DNA of 64,000 bases from Hofstenia miamia (GCA_900660155.1 CABFPE010000222.1:218498-282497); one strand, 5' to 3'. Numbered from the stretch's first letter, positions 1 through 12,400 are shown. The notes: a model not told the origin generated them from the sequence alone. Numbers and translations are program-made.

Positions 1-746
1 CTCTAGAAGCTACATGTACTTTGAGGAAAGTACTCCCAAATTGTTGCCTTGCTTACACAATTATTTTTATATCAAAATATAAATAATGTAAATACAAAGG
101 TAAAACAGGAGTTGAAGCTAGATACAAAAATTAGATTATTACCTGCCTTTGTTTACAATCAAATCACATAATGTAAAATAATCATGTCAGATTTTTTGTT
201 TCCCTTGTAAATTTAATTTGAACAATAACACATAGCACTATTCAAGAGGACATGAAACTAATTTTCATAAACTAAATTCGAAATTAAGAAATTTACGTCA
301 GATTGATGTCATTTCAAAATAAATAAATGGCTCTATTAAAATCACAATATCTTCCCCAAGTGACTCTACATTAGTTAGATATTGAATACCCTTAAATGTG
401 AGAATGAATATCAAATTAGTAAATCATACTCAACATTGATAGAAAACACTTAATGTTATATGAAACATAAAATTCATTATTGTATCATACAATTGAACTA
501 GGAGAATATTAATCTACTATATTATATTACATATCATATTATACATTCAATAATTGCTTCAGTTTAAGAAAATCATTAAGAGCTTTCATGTATCATAATT
601 GAAATGCTTGGCTAATTGATAGCTTTAATATTTTGTGATGTAATACTAATGTGGCATTGGTGAGAAATCAGCATGCATTCCTACTAATCTATCTTATTGA
701 GGGTTTCAAGTTGATGTTGGGGTGGGCCAATGCTACAAAAAATTAA
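1..746. repeat. Left copy of a 1,490-bp-spaced direct repeat (LTR-derived)
   Basis: Bases 1-746 match 1491-2236 essentially base for base, an offset of 1,490; the match ends where one copy continues with ct and the other with tt. Positions about 140-360 are the reverse complement of part of the solo LTR at 9398-10268 (shared blocks include an acctgcctttgtttaca stretch), so the repeat contains antisense LTR sequence. The left limit is cut off by the window edge. It may be a real segmental duplication or an assembly duplication. Confidence 0.85.
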
Positions 747-1129
747 CTAACTCCTCTTGCTATTATACCCTATCCCAATAAAAGTTAAAAGTAAACAGGA
801 GATAATGTTAGGGAAGACTGGCCACACTTGGCCTGACCTGATACAGATAACCTTTTAGAAGTGTTGTATAAGAATAGAGTCCTAATTAGATTAAGAATTA
901 AGAAGCCCTAACATCTTCAGTGCAAGTGGTCAACCTAAGTGCTAAGTAAATACCCTAAGCTCAGTGTGTATTTCATCTCATGCAATTTAGGCAAAGGCAA
1001 TAGTAATGATTATCATTACAAATGACAAGCAGTATAAAAGCCCTAGCTGTACACCTAACCTAGTTAAAGGGACAATACAGTCAATTTGTCAACCATCTGG
1101 NAGAGTGACCTCATAAGAACAGCCCTGAT

Positions 1130-1870
1130 TCCCTTAAATAGAATTATTAAAACAATCATCAGTAATTCATCCAAGTAACTACAACTTTTTAGGTAAATTC
1201 CAAGATGACCAATTCATATGGCTTCCAGCCAAAGTGCTGGCAAACAGGAAAAGTGCTTAATCTTGTTGAATGGTGCTACCTTAGATGTCTCACATTGTAT
1301 TTTCTATCTCAACAATTATTAGACATCTCATTTCCATTGTTATCTCTCAGCTCACTAAATAATAGCATGTAGTTACCATGCATTCATGCTAACCAACAGT
1401 ATAATATCATCACCGTGTATACATACCATATACATAGTGGTATATATAATCTAAGTGATCCACAATTTGGGATAGATAATCTGAAAAGATCTCTAGAAGC
1501 TACATGTACTTTGAGGAAAGTACTCCCAAATTGTTGCCTTGCTTACACAATTATTTTTATATCAAAATATAAATAATGTAAATACAAAGGTAAAACAGGA
1601 GTTGAAGCTAGATACAAAAATTAGATTATTACCTGCCTTTGTTTACAATCAAATCACATAATGTAAAATAATCATGTCAGATTTTTTGTTTCCCTTGTAA
1701 ATTTAATTTGAACAATAACACATAGCACTATTCAAGAGGACATGAAACTAATTTTCATAAACTAAATTCGAAATTAAGAAATTTACGTCAGATTGATGTC
1801 ATTTCAAAATAAATAAATGGCTCTATTAAAATCACAATATCTTCCCCAAGTGACTCTACATTAGTTAGAT
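1130..1870 (-). mobile_element. Antisense LTR, same family as the 9398-10268 solo LTR
   Basis: Read on the minus strand, four blocks are colinear with the LTR at 9398-10268: about 1850-1630 matches about 9440-9620, 1560-1490 matches 9740-9800, 1440-1280 matches 9900-10060, and 1280-1130 matches 10060-10200. Identity is only moderate, so this is an older or different subfamily copy. Exact ends and a target duplication could not be fixed. An N lies at 1101. Confidence 0.6.
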
Positions 1871-2236
1871 ATTGAATACCCTTAAATGTGAGAATGAATA
1901 TCAAATTAGTAAATCATACTCAACATTGATAGAAAACACTTAATGTTATATGAAACATAAAATTCATTATTGTATCATACAATTGAACTAGGAGAATATT
2001 AATCTACTATATTATATTACATATCATATTATACATTCAATAATTGCTTCAGTTTAAGAAAATCATTAAGAGCTTTCATGTATCATAATTGAAATGCTTG
2101 GCTAATTGATAGCTTTAATATTTTGTGATGTAATACTAATGTGGCATTGGTGAGAAATCAGCATGCATTCCTACTAATCTATCTTATTGAGGGTTTCAAG
2201 TTGATGTTGGGGTGGGCCAATGCTACAAAAAATTAA
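1491..2236. repeat. Right copy of the 746-bp direct repeat
   Basis: Essentially identical to 1-746. Because the LTR reads through the junction near 1490 in the order expected from the solo LTR at 9.4 kb, this copy looks like the original context and the copy at 1-746 looks like the duplicate. Confidence 0.85.
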
Positions 2237-2600
2237 TTGTGTACATTGCCATTTGTATATCTCTGACATCATTGGAACATATTCTCTTTTGTTATAATAT
2301 TTGATGGCAAACACATTTGTTTATTGTATAAAATATAACTAATTTTTTTTTATTCATATTACATAAATATTTGGTTGTGTATATTGACAAGGGTGGTATC
2401 TCTGACGTCATTGGAATATATTCTGTTTAGTTTTAATATTTGTTGGAAAATACATTTGTTTGAAGTCAAATGTTTAAAATGTAGGCAATTTTTTGTGCAT
2501 ATTACATAAATAATTGGCTGTGTATATTAGTGGGGGTGTATATCTGATGTCATTGAAATGTTTCTTTTGGCATTGTTTACAGTCTATTGTTTAAATGTAA
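2237..2600. repeat. ~140-bp tandem repeat, about 2.5 units
   Basis: Three successive units start with tgtgtaYattg-type sequence at 2237, 2376 and 2519. Each contains a tatctctgaYRtcattgRaa block, and the first two also share a cacatttgttt-like block and a cattacataaataWttgg block. Units have diverged by point changes. No coding potential was seen. Confidence 0.65.
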
Positions 2601-4600
2601 CCAATTTATCAAAATTCAGAAATGTTTAAAATTTAACCAATTATTACATAATTTTTAAGCACCATTGACATTCTATATACAAAGAATTTACGTTTTTGGG
2701 AATTACATTTTATTTCTATTTTCTTTGGTAACAATAGTAACTAACAATTATTTTCAAACATTGAGAAAAAGACCTGTTTCACATATGACACATGTCAATT
2801 GCAAAAACAAAAACTTTTCTAATTGATAAATTTTTCCAAGTAAAAAATAATTTTTAAAATATAAATACATGCTTCACAGACGCATACTCTCACCATACAC
2901 AGAAAATGAACATTTATAAATAATAAATTTATTTACAAAGAAAATATAAAATGCACTAATAAATGATAAAGTTCATATAGCAAATTTCATCGACTGCTGA
3001 ATGAACAATGATAATATTCATCATGACTTCATTGTTGGATGGTGGAGAAAGATACAGAGGAATGTTCCCAGATAAATGTGCCTCTTTTAATAATGTTAGT
3101 TGACAATGCTAAAGCATTCAATTAGTACAATAAAAACAGAAATTAAATTAGTAACAAATTTTTTAATCTTTACATACACAACAAACAGTAATAATGGAAA
3201 ACAATAGTAACAAAGAAAAACTATATGTATTATTGGAATGTAAAAGAATGCTTACCAAATAATTTTGTAGTTTTATCACAGCATTGTTCTGCAAAGTGGT
3301 ACATCATGATTTCCACAGATAGTGTCTAAATTAATGGTTAATAAACAAGTTGTTATTGAAAATGAGATGACATTCACAATCAAAAACACATGAATATTAA
3401 AAGTTTAAACAAAATCAATTAAAATATTTACTAACAAACAAACAACATTTCTATTTATGATAAAGTATATAATTAATTTAACATTGGACAGCAAATTCGC
3501 AGCAATTCATTAAAATAAAATTGATTATGTTTTAAAAGAAATATCTGTAAAACTAACTAGAGATAGTATTGCAAAAAAGTGTTAAGAATCAAAAAAAATC
3601 TGAGATTTAATTATAAAAATAGATTACCTCTAACTACTATTATGTATTTAAATAAATATATATATTTCTTTAAACTTTATTTTGATTAGTTTTTTATGTA
3701 GTTAAGATTGCTGAAATACAGAATTACAAGCAAATAAATGTAAATATGTGCTATAATTATAAATAAGCATATACTGTTTAGATATTACATAGATATATTT
3801 TACCCCTACACTTTTTAGATCTAACCTCATTATTAAGGGGTTGTGTTATCATGCCTTGTGCTGTGTACTTTCATAATTCATAGCTAATATATAAATGCTA
3901 ATTTGTTTTGTGTCATATTTACTTCAGACTAATTTTGGGTAGCTTATTTATTTCTATAAAGTATTTACAGATTGTGTTGTGTAAGACAACACAACTGTTT
4001 CTAATACAGAAATTACAGATTTAAATCCTGTCAGATCTGCTTTTAGAATTGCTCCTTTATTTTTGTAAACAGAAATTTGGCATAATATAACTACAGGCAT
4101 ACATCAAATAAAAATCATAAACATTAGTGATTTGGATGTTATAAATTTCTGTAGTGTATTTGTAAATAACAAACCAATGTGATGCATTATTATGATTTTT
4201 CCAGATTCTTGGTCCCTGTTGAATAATATTCTCAAGAATTAACTGCTTTTAATGCAGGGGTGTATGAGAGAGCTGAGTCCCACTCATTGTTGCCAGGCTA
4301 ATTCTACATTTTAGTAAAATACATATAAAAATTACTTTCAAAATTTACAAAGTTATAAACAACTCTTGATTACTGCTAAAAGAAATAGAATAGTCTGCAA
4401 CAAATACTATTTGATCAGGAAATCTATCAGATATATAATAAAAAATTAGCAAACAAAAAATGAATAAATGTGAAAAAATTATTACCCATTACAAGAAAGT
4501 ACAAACTACAAAAATAATGAACATAACTAAATTTCTAGTTTAAGTCTAAACAGATTTTCAAAGGATCTGATGCTGTTACCAAGCCTTGATTCTATTCTTA
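2601..4600. other. AT-rich intergenic, nothing recognised
   Basis: Very AT-rich with many stops in all frames. No domain, RNA gene or clear transposon end was recognised. Confidence 0.5.
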
Positions 4601-4715
4601 CCTATTCTTAGTGCCATATTGGCATTGTCTCATTATTCTAGAATTTGGAATGATTGTTGTACCTATACCTCACTACTGTCTGTCAGGTGCTGTTAGTCTT
4701 CTCCTACACAGCTGG

Positions 4716-5240
4716 ATGTTTCTCCTACATTATTGGAATTGTTTTTGGAACCTTTTCTCTTACTTTACTTTTACTTTTACTTGTTTACTTATTCTTGTTA
4801 TTTATGGATATGGATTTTTCTATTTCTTGTAATGAGACTCCTACTAAGGGTATCCCCTGAGTGAGCATTGGCAGTCTGGACACTGCCCCTTGCACTGCTG
4901 GATTTGATTCTGATATTGCTTTACCTACACCTACCCCTGCCAAACCTATTTCTGCTATGTCTACAACCTCCAAAGTTTTTCTGCAAGAGAATCCNTTCTC
5001 CTACATTATTGGAATTGTTTTTGGAACCTTTTCTCTTACTTTACTTTTACTTTTACTTGTTTACTTATTCTTGTTATTCTTGTTATCACTACTAACTCTC
5101 CTTACAAGGGTGATGTCATGATTTCCAGACAAAGAGGGANTTTGATTCTGATATTGCTTTACCTACACCTACCCCTGCCAAACCTATTTCTGCTATGTCT
5201 ACAACCTCCAAAGTTTTTCTGCAAGAGAATCCTACTCCTG
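4716..5240. repeat. Shuffled duplicate blocks joined by single Ns
   Basis: The block at 4716-4800 recurs at 4996-5080 right after an N at 4995. The block at 4896-4990 recurs at 5141-5235 right after an N at 5140. The stretch 5088-5139 is also found at 7214-7265 inside the retroelement. Duplicates that start and stop at single Ns are typical of gap-filling or scaffold-join errors, so real gag structure here should not be inferred. Confidence 0.75.
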
Positions 5241-5520
5241 CTACCTTGTTGAATCCGTTTATTTCATATAAGCCATTGTCACCTTCTCCAGAGTTACCAA
5301 CAACCAAAGTTGAATAGCTTAGAGAAGCCCTTTCCAAGCAGATTTCTCAGCACTGTTCCTGCCAAGCCTGCCTTGATGCCTTGCAGGCAGAGCCATGACA
5401 ACAAGCCACTGAAGCTTGGCAATGTGAGAGATGCCTGCTTGACTTGATTTCTGTATTAGAGTTGCAAGTTCAAGAACCTACCCAGCATTCTCCACCAATC
5501 TCATCAGGAAAACCTGAGTA
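4870..5520 (+). pseudogene. Gag N-terminal region remnant
   Basis: Past the assembly joins, the sequence has coding-like composition and a Cys-rich segment (about 5300-5450) with the motif CSCQACLDALQ, followed by stops. It sits directly upstream of the gag core in the position expected for the N-terminal part. The family is inferred from position and composition only. Confidence 0.4.
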
Positions 5521-5882
5521 TATAACTTGTGCCTTCCTGGATCTGATGCTCTATCTGTAAGATTTTCACATATTATATCACAAACATTTTCTGCTCACTT
5601 TTCTCATGCTCTGACAGCACGTACAATGTCCCCAGTGATGCTGCCATTCATTACCCCCATTACCTCTTTTACAGTTGGAGGCCCTACATTTACTCAGTCT
5701 GCTCTCTCACAAGTTTCAACACTAGCCACCACAGCTACACTGGGCTCCTGTACCCTGAGCAAAACAGTAGTGCCCTCAGCACCTGTTAGTTTCACAGCCT
5801 TCCAACTGCTACAATCACTCCACCTCCTCCTCTGAGTAACCCTATCAGGTCTGCAACAACTTGTTGGCCATGCTTTACCCAG

Positions 5883-6533
5883 TTGATTCTACCTACAGAA
5901 GCATTGGGAAGTGATTCAGCAAACCTTTTCAACTGGCACTCTGTGTTGTCCAAATTTGCTGGAAAGATAGATGAAATTTCACAGTCATTCAAAGAGTGGC
6001 TCTTCCTTTTTAAGCTCACCATGAAACAGTATAAGACTACACAATTCCCCATGTTCCTTCAAGGCCTCATGTACAATCAGTACATGATGTTGGACAGAGA
6101 GCTCAAAACAAATTATCAATTACTTGTTGGTCACTTTGAGGACCACTACAAAGCACCTCACATAAAACAGCAGTACAAGATGCTCTTATGTGATCTCTCC
6201 TTCAAAAAGGGAGATGATGTCAGGACCTATATTACACAGGTCAATAGACTCTTTCACATTAGCAAGTTGACACCAGAATACTCACAACATGATCTCTTTT
6301 TGTATATTTGTTGGGGATTCACCTCCACTATTAGGAGCCACCTCGAACTCAAATGTGATCCAGAGAACAACTTGAATTCTATTATTAAAAAGGCAATTAG
6401 CATCATTTACATGTTGCAAAATACACCTCACATTGAGAGAGATGCCAGTGATTTAAAGACAGGTCAAACTGCCTCAAAGACACTGACCTCTTCAAGTTCT
6501 GCTATAGTGCAGAAAAAATCTGTTAACAAATGA
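5883..6533 (+). pseudogene. Gag-like capsid core of the Ty3/Gypsy element
   Basis: The longest open frame of the element (216 codons; the frame is open further upstream). It resembles the Retrotrans_gag capsid region: FNWHSVLSKFAGKIDEISQS and an FKEW motif near the start, then a helical region with LVGHFEDHY and an LSFKKGDDVRTYI segment, like the usual L.Q....V..Y...F pattern. No CCHC zinc knuckle was found before the TGA at 6531-6533. Role in the family: it packages element RNA. It is called a pseudogene because neighbouring frames are broken. Confidence 0.65.
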
Positions 6534-6729
6534 CAATCAGCCCACATTCAGACTCAGAGTGGTGCAGTTATTCGTCTAGTGGCTAATGGATATGGTTTCA
6601 TTATTGAAGAGCTGTCAGCTGAAGTGTGTACTCCTGACATCCTGGGCAAGTCTGTCAGTCATTTTAATTAGATGGAGCACTGCCTCCCAAAAACTGTGCA
6701 CATGATGTCTTGGTAATTACCTTATTATT

Positions 6730-7203
6730 GTGTACCAACATCATCCCCACAGATGTGAATGGACTTTTATCCCCACAGATGTGAATGGACTTTTAATTAA
6801 TGTCACAATCAATATGGGAGCCTCTGCTTCCATAATAAGTGACACCTGTTGTGACATGCTTTGCTTGAAGAGAGAGAATTTATCACCATCTACAGCGTGT
6901 TTGTTGGATGCCTTTGGAAATACCATTTTGCTGAAAGGTCAAATAAATGACCTCGAATTACAAATTCACCAAGAATGTTTCCTAGTGGATCTCATTGTTG
7001 TAGATACTTGTAATTGGCCCTTGCCTTATGATGTCATCCTTGGCAATGATTTTCTCAAGAAGAATGCCTGTGTAATAGACTATGGAAATAACACAATCTT
7101 AATCCATGAAAGTGAGCCTCAGGAAGAGCTTACAGCCATCTGTAACCAAGAAATTTTACTAATGTTAGCTAAAAACATTGTTGTGGAAACATTGCACTGG
7201 TAA
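6730..7203 (+). pseudogene. Retroviral-type aspartic protease, active site changed
   Basis: A protease domain between gag and reverse transcriptase. The expected D-T/S-G-A active-site motif reads INMGASASII, so the catalytic Asp is Asn and the next residue is Met. The later conserved segment PYDVILGNDFL is intact, which makes the family assignment firm. A 26-bp perfect tandem duplication (6744-6769 and 6770-6795) lies at the 5' edge and adds a repeat of a short peptide. The domain ends at TAA 7201-7203. By its sequence it cannot be an active protease. Confidence 0.75.
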
Positions 7204-7489
7204 TGAGTTGCTGTCACTACTAACTCTCCTTACAAGGGTGATGTCATGATTTCCAGACAAAGAGGGAATTGCCTTTGTGGTATACATTTTTCTCCAGACC
7301 TCTCCCATGGCAAGACTTATGCTACCATGCTTAACAGTTCTGCTCATTTGATCTGAATGGATCCTACCAAGATTTCCATCATCATGACTCTGGTCTGACT
7401 TGAAATGAAAGCAGCTGCTTGTTTATCTGTTCTCACTGCTATTCATGATTTGAGTGAACCCAGCAATCTAGTATGGATCCCAATAGTCA

Positions 7490-8620
7490 ATGAGAAGACT
7501 CATGCTGGGACATCTGAGTCCCCAGAAATATGATGCTCTTGCTGCTCTTTTGTGCCAGCACCATGACATGTTCAACTATGGCTCAATCAGTGTTGGTAAA
7601 GCCATTGGGGAACAACATGCAATTGAAACCAGAAATTATTGCCCCATTCAGTTGCCAGTTCAGCAAGTATCAGAAAACCTATGGGCAGAATATGAACAGA
7701 TCCTCAGTGATCTAGTAGAGAGCTGGATTATTTGAAACAGCACCAGCCCCTATGCAGCACCCACAGTATTCATTCACCAAGGCAAGAAGTACTGCCTTTG
7801 TTTTGATTTCAGAAGATTAAATGACATCACCATCAAATATGTGTATCCTTTACCTCACATCAAGGATCTCTTATATGATGCCAGCAAATGCAGTTTGTTC
7901 TCATGCTTAGATCTCTGTAAAGCCTATTGGCAGATAACTATAAAGCCTGCCAACATCTTGAAAACCACCTTTATCATGCTGTATGGCGTTTTTGAGTGGA
8001 AATATATGGCCTCTTGGCTTTGTAATGCTCCAGCTACTTTTCAGTGCTACTTTATGCTCATGTTGTGGAATGGGGCCAAAGTTCTTGAACCAGGGATCAC
8101 AGCATATATGGATGATATCCTCATTGCTGAACACACATTCTAAGTTGGGTCACACTCTTAAAATCTTGTACAACTTTGGTTTCCAGGTCAATGGCAATAA
8201 GTTCTCACTTATTTTGCCACGTGTTACCTTCTTAGGAAGGGTGATCAGACTCACAAGAATTTCTATAAAAAATGACGCAAAAGACCATCTTGATTGCATT
8301 TAGACTCCACGCTCTCACAAGGATGTCTAATGCTTAATGGGCTTTCTGAATTATTACAGCTAATTCATTCCTGAGCTAGCTAATTGAACTAAAATATCTC
8401 TAAGTCACCAGTTTACTGTTCACACCAATAACTCCATTCTAGGATGGCTCAAAAAATTCTCTGGCAACAAGTTGAACATCATTGCCTGGTGGCTAGAGTA
8501 TTTAAATGACTTCACCTTTACAATCACCCACTGTCCAGGGAGACTCCACCTCAATGCAGACTATTTTACCACCCTTCCCAGCTATGAGCCAGATCTCAGG
8601 AATTTGCCATCCATCAGCTA
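7490..8620 (+). pseudogene. Reverse transcriptase with truncated RNase H
   Basis: RT motifs are clear: FDFRRLN (about 7800), YPLPHIKDLL, SCLDLCKAYWQI with the first catalytic Asp (about 7905), NAPATFQ (about 8027) and YMDDIL with the second Asp pair (about 8108). A TGA near 7733 and a TAA at 8141 break the frame. The thumb and connection follow as NGNKFSLILPRVTFLG and LNYYS.FIPELA. The RNase H core is then missing: sequence jumps to an FTFTITHCPGRLHLNADYF tail that normally follows RNase H. That implies an internal deletion near 8400-8450. Confidence 0.85.
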
Positions 8621-8759
8621 CATGATAAGATCCTGTCAGAAATTATGGTGAAAGTAAACAACCCAAATCATGCTATAAGCAATATTTCTAAAAGATATTC
8701 CAGTTCTACCACTGGAAAATTACTGAAGCTGGGATTCTTTATGCTCACAGTCAAAATAA

Positions 8760-10620
8760 CTGGCTGGTGATTCCAGAGTATTCTAAGAGGGATCTTGTCC
8801 AGAAGATCCATGAGCAAGGTCACCTAGGAATCATCCAGACTGAGCAAACTTTTAAAGCTCACTATGTTACTATAGGAATACAAGCTACCATTCAGGATGT
8901 CAGACAAGTGTGAAGCATGCCTGCTTCAGGGAGCCAGACATTTTCCAGAACAGAGAGCTGAACTCCACAGTTTGGTCACTGAATGAATGAATGAAGTAGT
9001 CCATATGGACTTAGAGAAGTCATGGGAGAAAAAGTTGTGAAAGAGTGGATCTTCAAGTTCAGACCTATGGAAAGGTTGGTCTCTGACCACAGTCCTCAAT
9101 TTGAAAGTAACCTGATGGCCACCCTCATGAAAGAACTGGAAATTGTGCATGACTTCACTACTGCATATCATCCTCAATCAAACAGTGTCATTGAGCGATT
9201 AAATCATACCATCATCAAACTAATAAGAGTAGCTTTACCCCAACCACTGCTGGTTGGAATTGGAAATGAGTAATAGAGGCAGTAGAGTTCTTTTATAATA
9301 CTGCCATTCACTCTACCACTAAAGTTAGCTCTTTTAAGGCTATGTTTGGCTGGGAGGCAAGCACGCCACTATCTATAATGTTCCCTTATTGTAGAGTTGC
9401 TCGGGGAATTTAGTGCTTTTTATATCTTTTTATTTCAATCTGAATCCACTGTATTTTGACGTCACCATGACGTTCTATTTTCGAGATTAGTTTAGTGCTA
9501 TTAATTTTGATGTCCCCTCATTGGTGCTTTTGCTCAAATTGAATTTTACGAGGGAATTATTATCATGCATGTTAAACTACGTTGAATATCAATTGTTGTA
9601 AACAAAGGCAGGTAAAACTGAATCTTTTTGTATATAAACTGAGGACACTGTAGCGAATGTTCAATAGACTTTGTCTACTCTTAACTACCGCTTTTACCGT
9701 TGTATCTTTTATTTATTTATTACTGTAAATGAAATCTATTGCTTAAGATCAGCGACAATTCGGGAGTGCTTTCATTAGCACGGGGCGACAAGTTGCTTCT
9801 GGGGATCTTTCGATCTTTCCAGTCCGAATTGTGGTTCATTAAGTTATGTATACGGTTACGCATAAGGAAATAATAAATCTCTCGTTCGTATTTCAACACG
9901 TACATGCACTTATAAAACCTTACACTGTGATGATACCATGCCGTTGGCTAGCACGAATATCTGGCAATTACAGATTATTTAATAGTTAGCTGAGAGATAA
10001 CAATGAAAATGAGAGTTAAGTTTTTGAAGTGAGATAGAAATTAAACAAGTGAGACAGATAGGGTAGCACCAGTCAATAGGTTAAGCACTTTACTTCTGGA
10101 TGTTCAGCTTCGGCTGGAAGCCATAGGAATTGGTCATCTTGGTTGTTACCTAAAGTAGTTTTGTTACTTGGATGAATTACCAATGTCACATCTATAAATG
10201 TTATAAGTTCTAATCTAAACTGTTTCTTGGAATTGTGGCTGTACTGAACACTAATTAAACCTTCTGCAGAGTCAATCGAGTTTCTAGCTAAGTCCTACCA
10301 GCCACCGATTCTACATTATTACAATGAACCTACCTTGGAGAATTTTGTAAGCCAGATGTTACAGGAATTTCAGGAAGTATGTCTTACTATATGCCAAAAT
10401 ACCAACCAATCAGTTATTTGCCAGAAAAGGATCTTTGATAAGAAATTGTACAGCAAACCACACAAGCAAGGAGATTCCATCTTTGCCTATTTCCCTGATC
10501 AGGTTACTGACACCAATCAGGTGTGAAAACTTGCCACTAATTGGCAAGGACCTTTCATTATATCATAAGTATTAGATCACCACCAGTACTTACTAAATAA
10601 TGGTATAGTCACCCATTTTC
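8760..10620 (+). pseudogene. Integrase, split by a solo LTR
   Basis: The zinc-binding HHCC part is visible: HEQGHLG gives the two His and, after a frameshift, KCEACL gives the two Cys (about 8908). The catalytic core keeps HMDL (about 9003), SDHSPQF (about 9080) and a Glu in VIERLNH (about 9190). The first two Asp are only about 24 codons apart instead of roughly 50-60, so part of the core is deleted. Coding is cut at 9393 by the solo LTR and its 4-bp repeat and resumes at 10273, with the C-terminal NWQGPF motif near 10540. Not functional. Confidence 0.8.
9398..10268 (+). mobile_element. Solo LTR with 4-bp target duplication, nested in integrase
   Basis: The 871-bp insert starts TGCTCGGGG and ends CTTCTGCA, the usual TG...CA of LTRs. 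It is flanked by gagt at 9394-9397 and 10269-10272. Removing it and one gagt restores adjoining integrase coding. It contains a likely TATA box (tatataaact near 9632) and a (ttta)n tract. Internal sequence is absent, so it arose by LTR-LTR recombination. A related antisense copy lies at about 1130-1870. The orientation call follows the TATA-like box. Confidence 0.85.
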
Positions 10621-12400
10621 AGTGACTTAGACAAATTATTAAAGATATACATAATGCAGTCATCAACAATAATGACAAGTTTTCCCTTGTCAACAATGGT
10701 GTAAACAAAATTGAGTATTATGACAACCTCACCAAATGTGAGGAAGATGACCTTATACAGGTTGAGTATGATAGTAGCAACACTATAGCTACTCATATTT
10801 TGCCTAAATGAAAAGCTAGAAACCAGAGATATTTAGATCATTTAAATACCCAGGATTGGGACCTTGATGTTATATCTTTGTTTAGCAACCATGAAATGAC
10901 CAGAAAACAATCCACCAATCAGATGCTGTGTCTAAAGATGGATGAATCCATGAGATGAAATGAGCCAAGCAACAACAATGAGACAAATAGATGAAAGCAC
11001 CTCATGAAAGCAAGAGTACCCAGCAGAGGACTCCAGCAGTAGCAGCTGCCAATACAATAGGAGACAACTCTGTCCTCAAGAGTGGACTTCCCACGACTAT
11101 GCTCAGAGACAACTCTCTGAGTGGGAGCAGACCTTGGACGACTACACACAGAGACAACTCTCTGTGCAGGACTCTGAGGATACTAGAGTGCTTTTTTCTC
11201 AAATTAGTAACATAACCCTGTCCCAAGTTGACTCAAAGCCCCCTCTAGTCCCAGTCCTTCCTCCTGTGATTCAACTAGCATTTGATCCAAGAAAGCATAG
11301 GAGAGAAAAGCAAGAACGTCAAAGGTTGGGGATTAGATATTACACCCATACTTCATTTGCGACACAAAAGGCAGTCCATTTGGTTTGAGATAACGTATCT
11401 GAGGAAACTAGAAACAAGCTGCAATGGACATTTAACACTAAAGCACTAACTTGTTCCTTTGATGTTATTCCTTTCATTATTGATGCAGAATGTAGGCCCA
11501 AGATTAGTGCTATTATTTGTTATGATTCAAAAATGCAAGGTGGTATGGCACAACCCTATTGGTGAAGCACAGTTCACACTATGTTCAATGAAGATTTTAA
11601 CCTGTCCCATCTGTGCCAATTGCTGAACAATAAGGAGAAGATAAAAAATTCAAGTGCATTAACATTGATTTCAACAACCTGTTAATTGTTTATTTCTTTT
11701 GCATAAACAAGGTAACCCACCCCAAAATCATGGAGAAAATCAAGATCACTTACCAGCTCACTAAAGTTGAGAATATTCACCTTGTAATGTTTTTGAAAGA
11801 GGAATACCAAGACAATATCCCAGACAAAATTGAAAACCTGAGTAGCTGCAAGTTATTATGTAATTTATTTTAATTAAATTAACTAAAGGCAATAGTTTTC
11901 AGTAATGGCTGAAGTAATACTTATTAAACAGCTAGTGACATTGCAAAATTGCAAAGTATCATAAATACACATTACAAATTGACTTTAAGTCAGTTACAAA
12001 CAGCATTGAGAGCTGCACTGAGTTAGGATAGGGAACACATAAGAACATTGTTGAGNNNTTACCAAGTGCTGCCGTATTCATTTCTCCCCTTTTTGGGCGG
12101 CTAATCTCTGTTACCCCTTGTAAGTGTTCTTTTTGTTCCTGTGTACATGGGAGTGCTCCCATTGATCTCCATTAACACTTGGTAGCAGATGCTACAATAG
12201 AGAAATGGGGAGCCTCCACACCAGAACACACAATTGAATGGATCAACACAGACAATGAAAGATTTTTAGTCAAGATAAAGATAACAAAACAGTCAGAGGA
12301 AATTTGCTCCAGAAACTACCAGTATGTGAAAAAAGAGCAAACAGTCACATCAATGAAACTAGTAGTGGATGCTACACATTTATTTCCTTGCAATTAATGG
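10621..12400 (+). other. Coding-like remnants downstream of integrase, unassigned
   Basis: Several open stretches follow pol on the same strand: about 10621-10811, 11120-11388 (frame with repeated DNSL/QRQLS-type peptides and an RKHRREKQERQR basic run), 11640-11870 and 12179-12397. None matches a domain I know. They could be a 3' ORF of the Ty3/Gypsy element or part of another transposon. Three Ns at 12056-12058 interrupt the region. A short imperfect repeat of an agacaactctctg block lies at about 11060-11165. Confidence 0.35.
12059..12186. repeat. Short inverted-repeat element candidate
   Basis: The ends carry taccaagtg (from 12060) and cacttggta, a 9-bp perfect inverted match about 125 bp apart, and the left end abuts three Ns. 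It could be a small MITE or a chance match. Confidence 0.25.

Larger units (their letters stand above)
4861..10620 (+). mobile_element. Degenerate Ty3/Gypsy-like LTR retrotransposon
   Basis: Gag, aspartic protease, reverse transcriptase, RNase H remnant and integrase follow in the order typical of Ty3/Gypsy elements (integrase after RNase H). Every domain carries stops, frameshifts or internal deletions, so the element is dead. It is interrupted by a solo LTR of another family at 9398-10268; integrase C-terminal coding resumes directly after the target duplication. I could not find its own LTRs or primer-binding site. The 5' part is scrambled by single-N joins. The family is a metazoan Gypsy type of uncertain clade. 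Confidence 0.85.
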
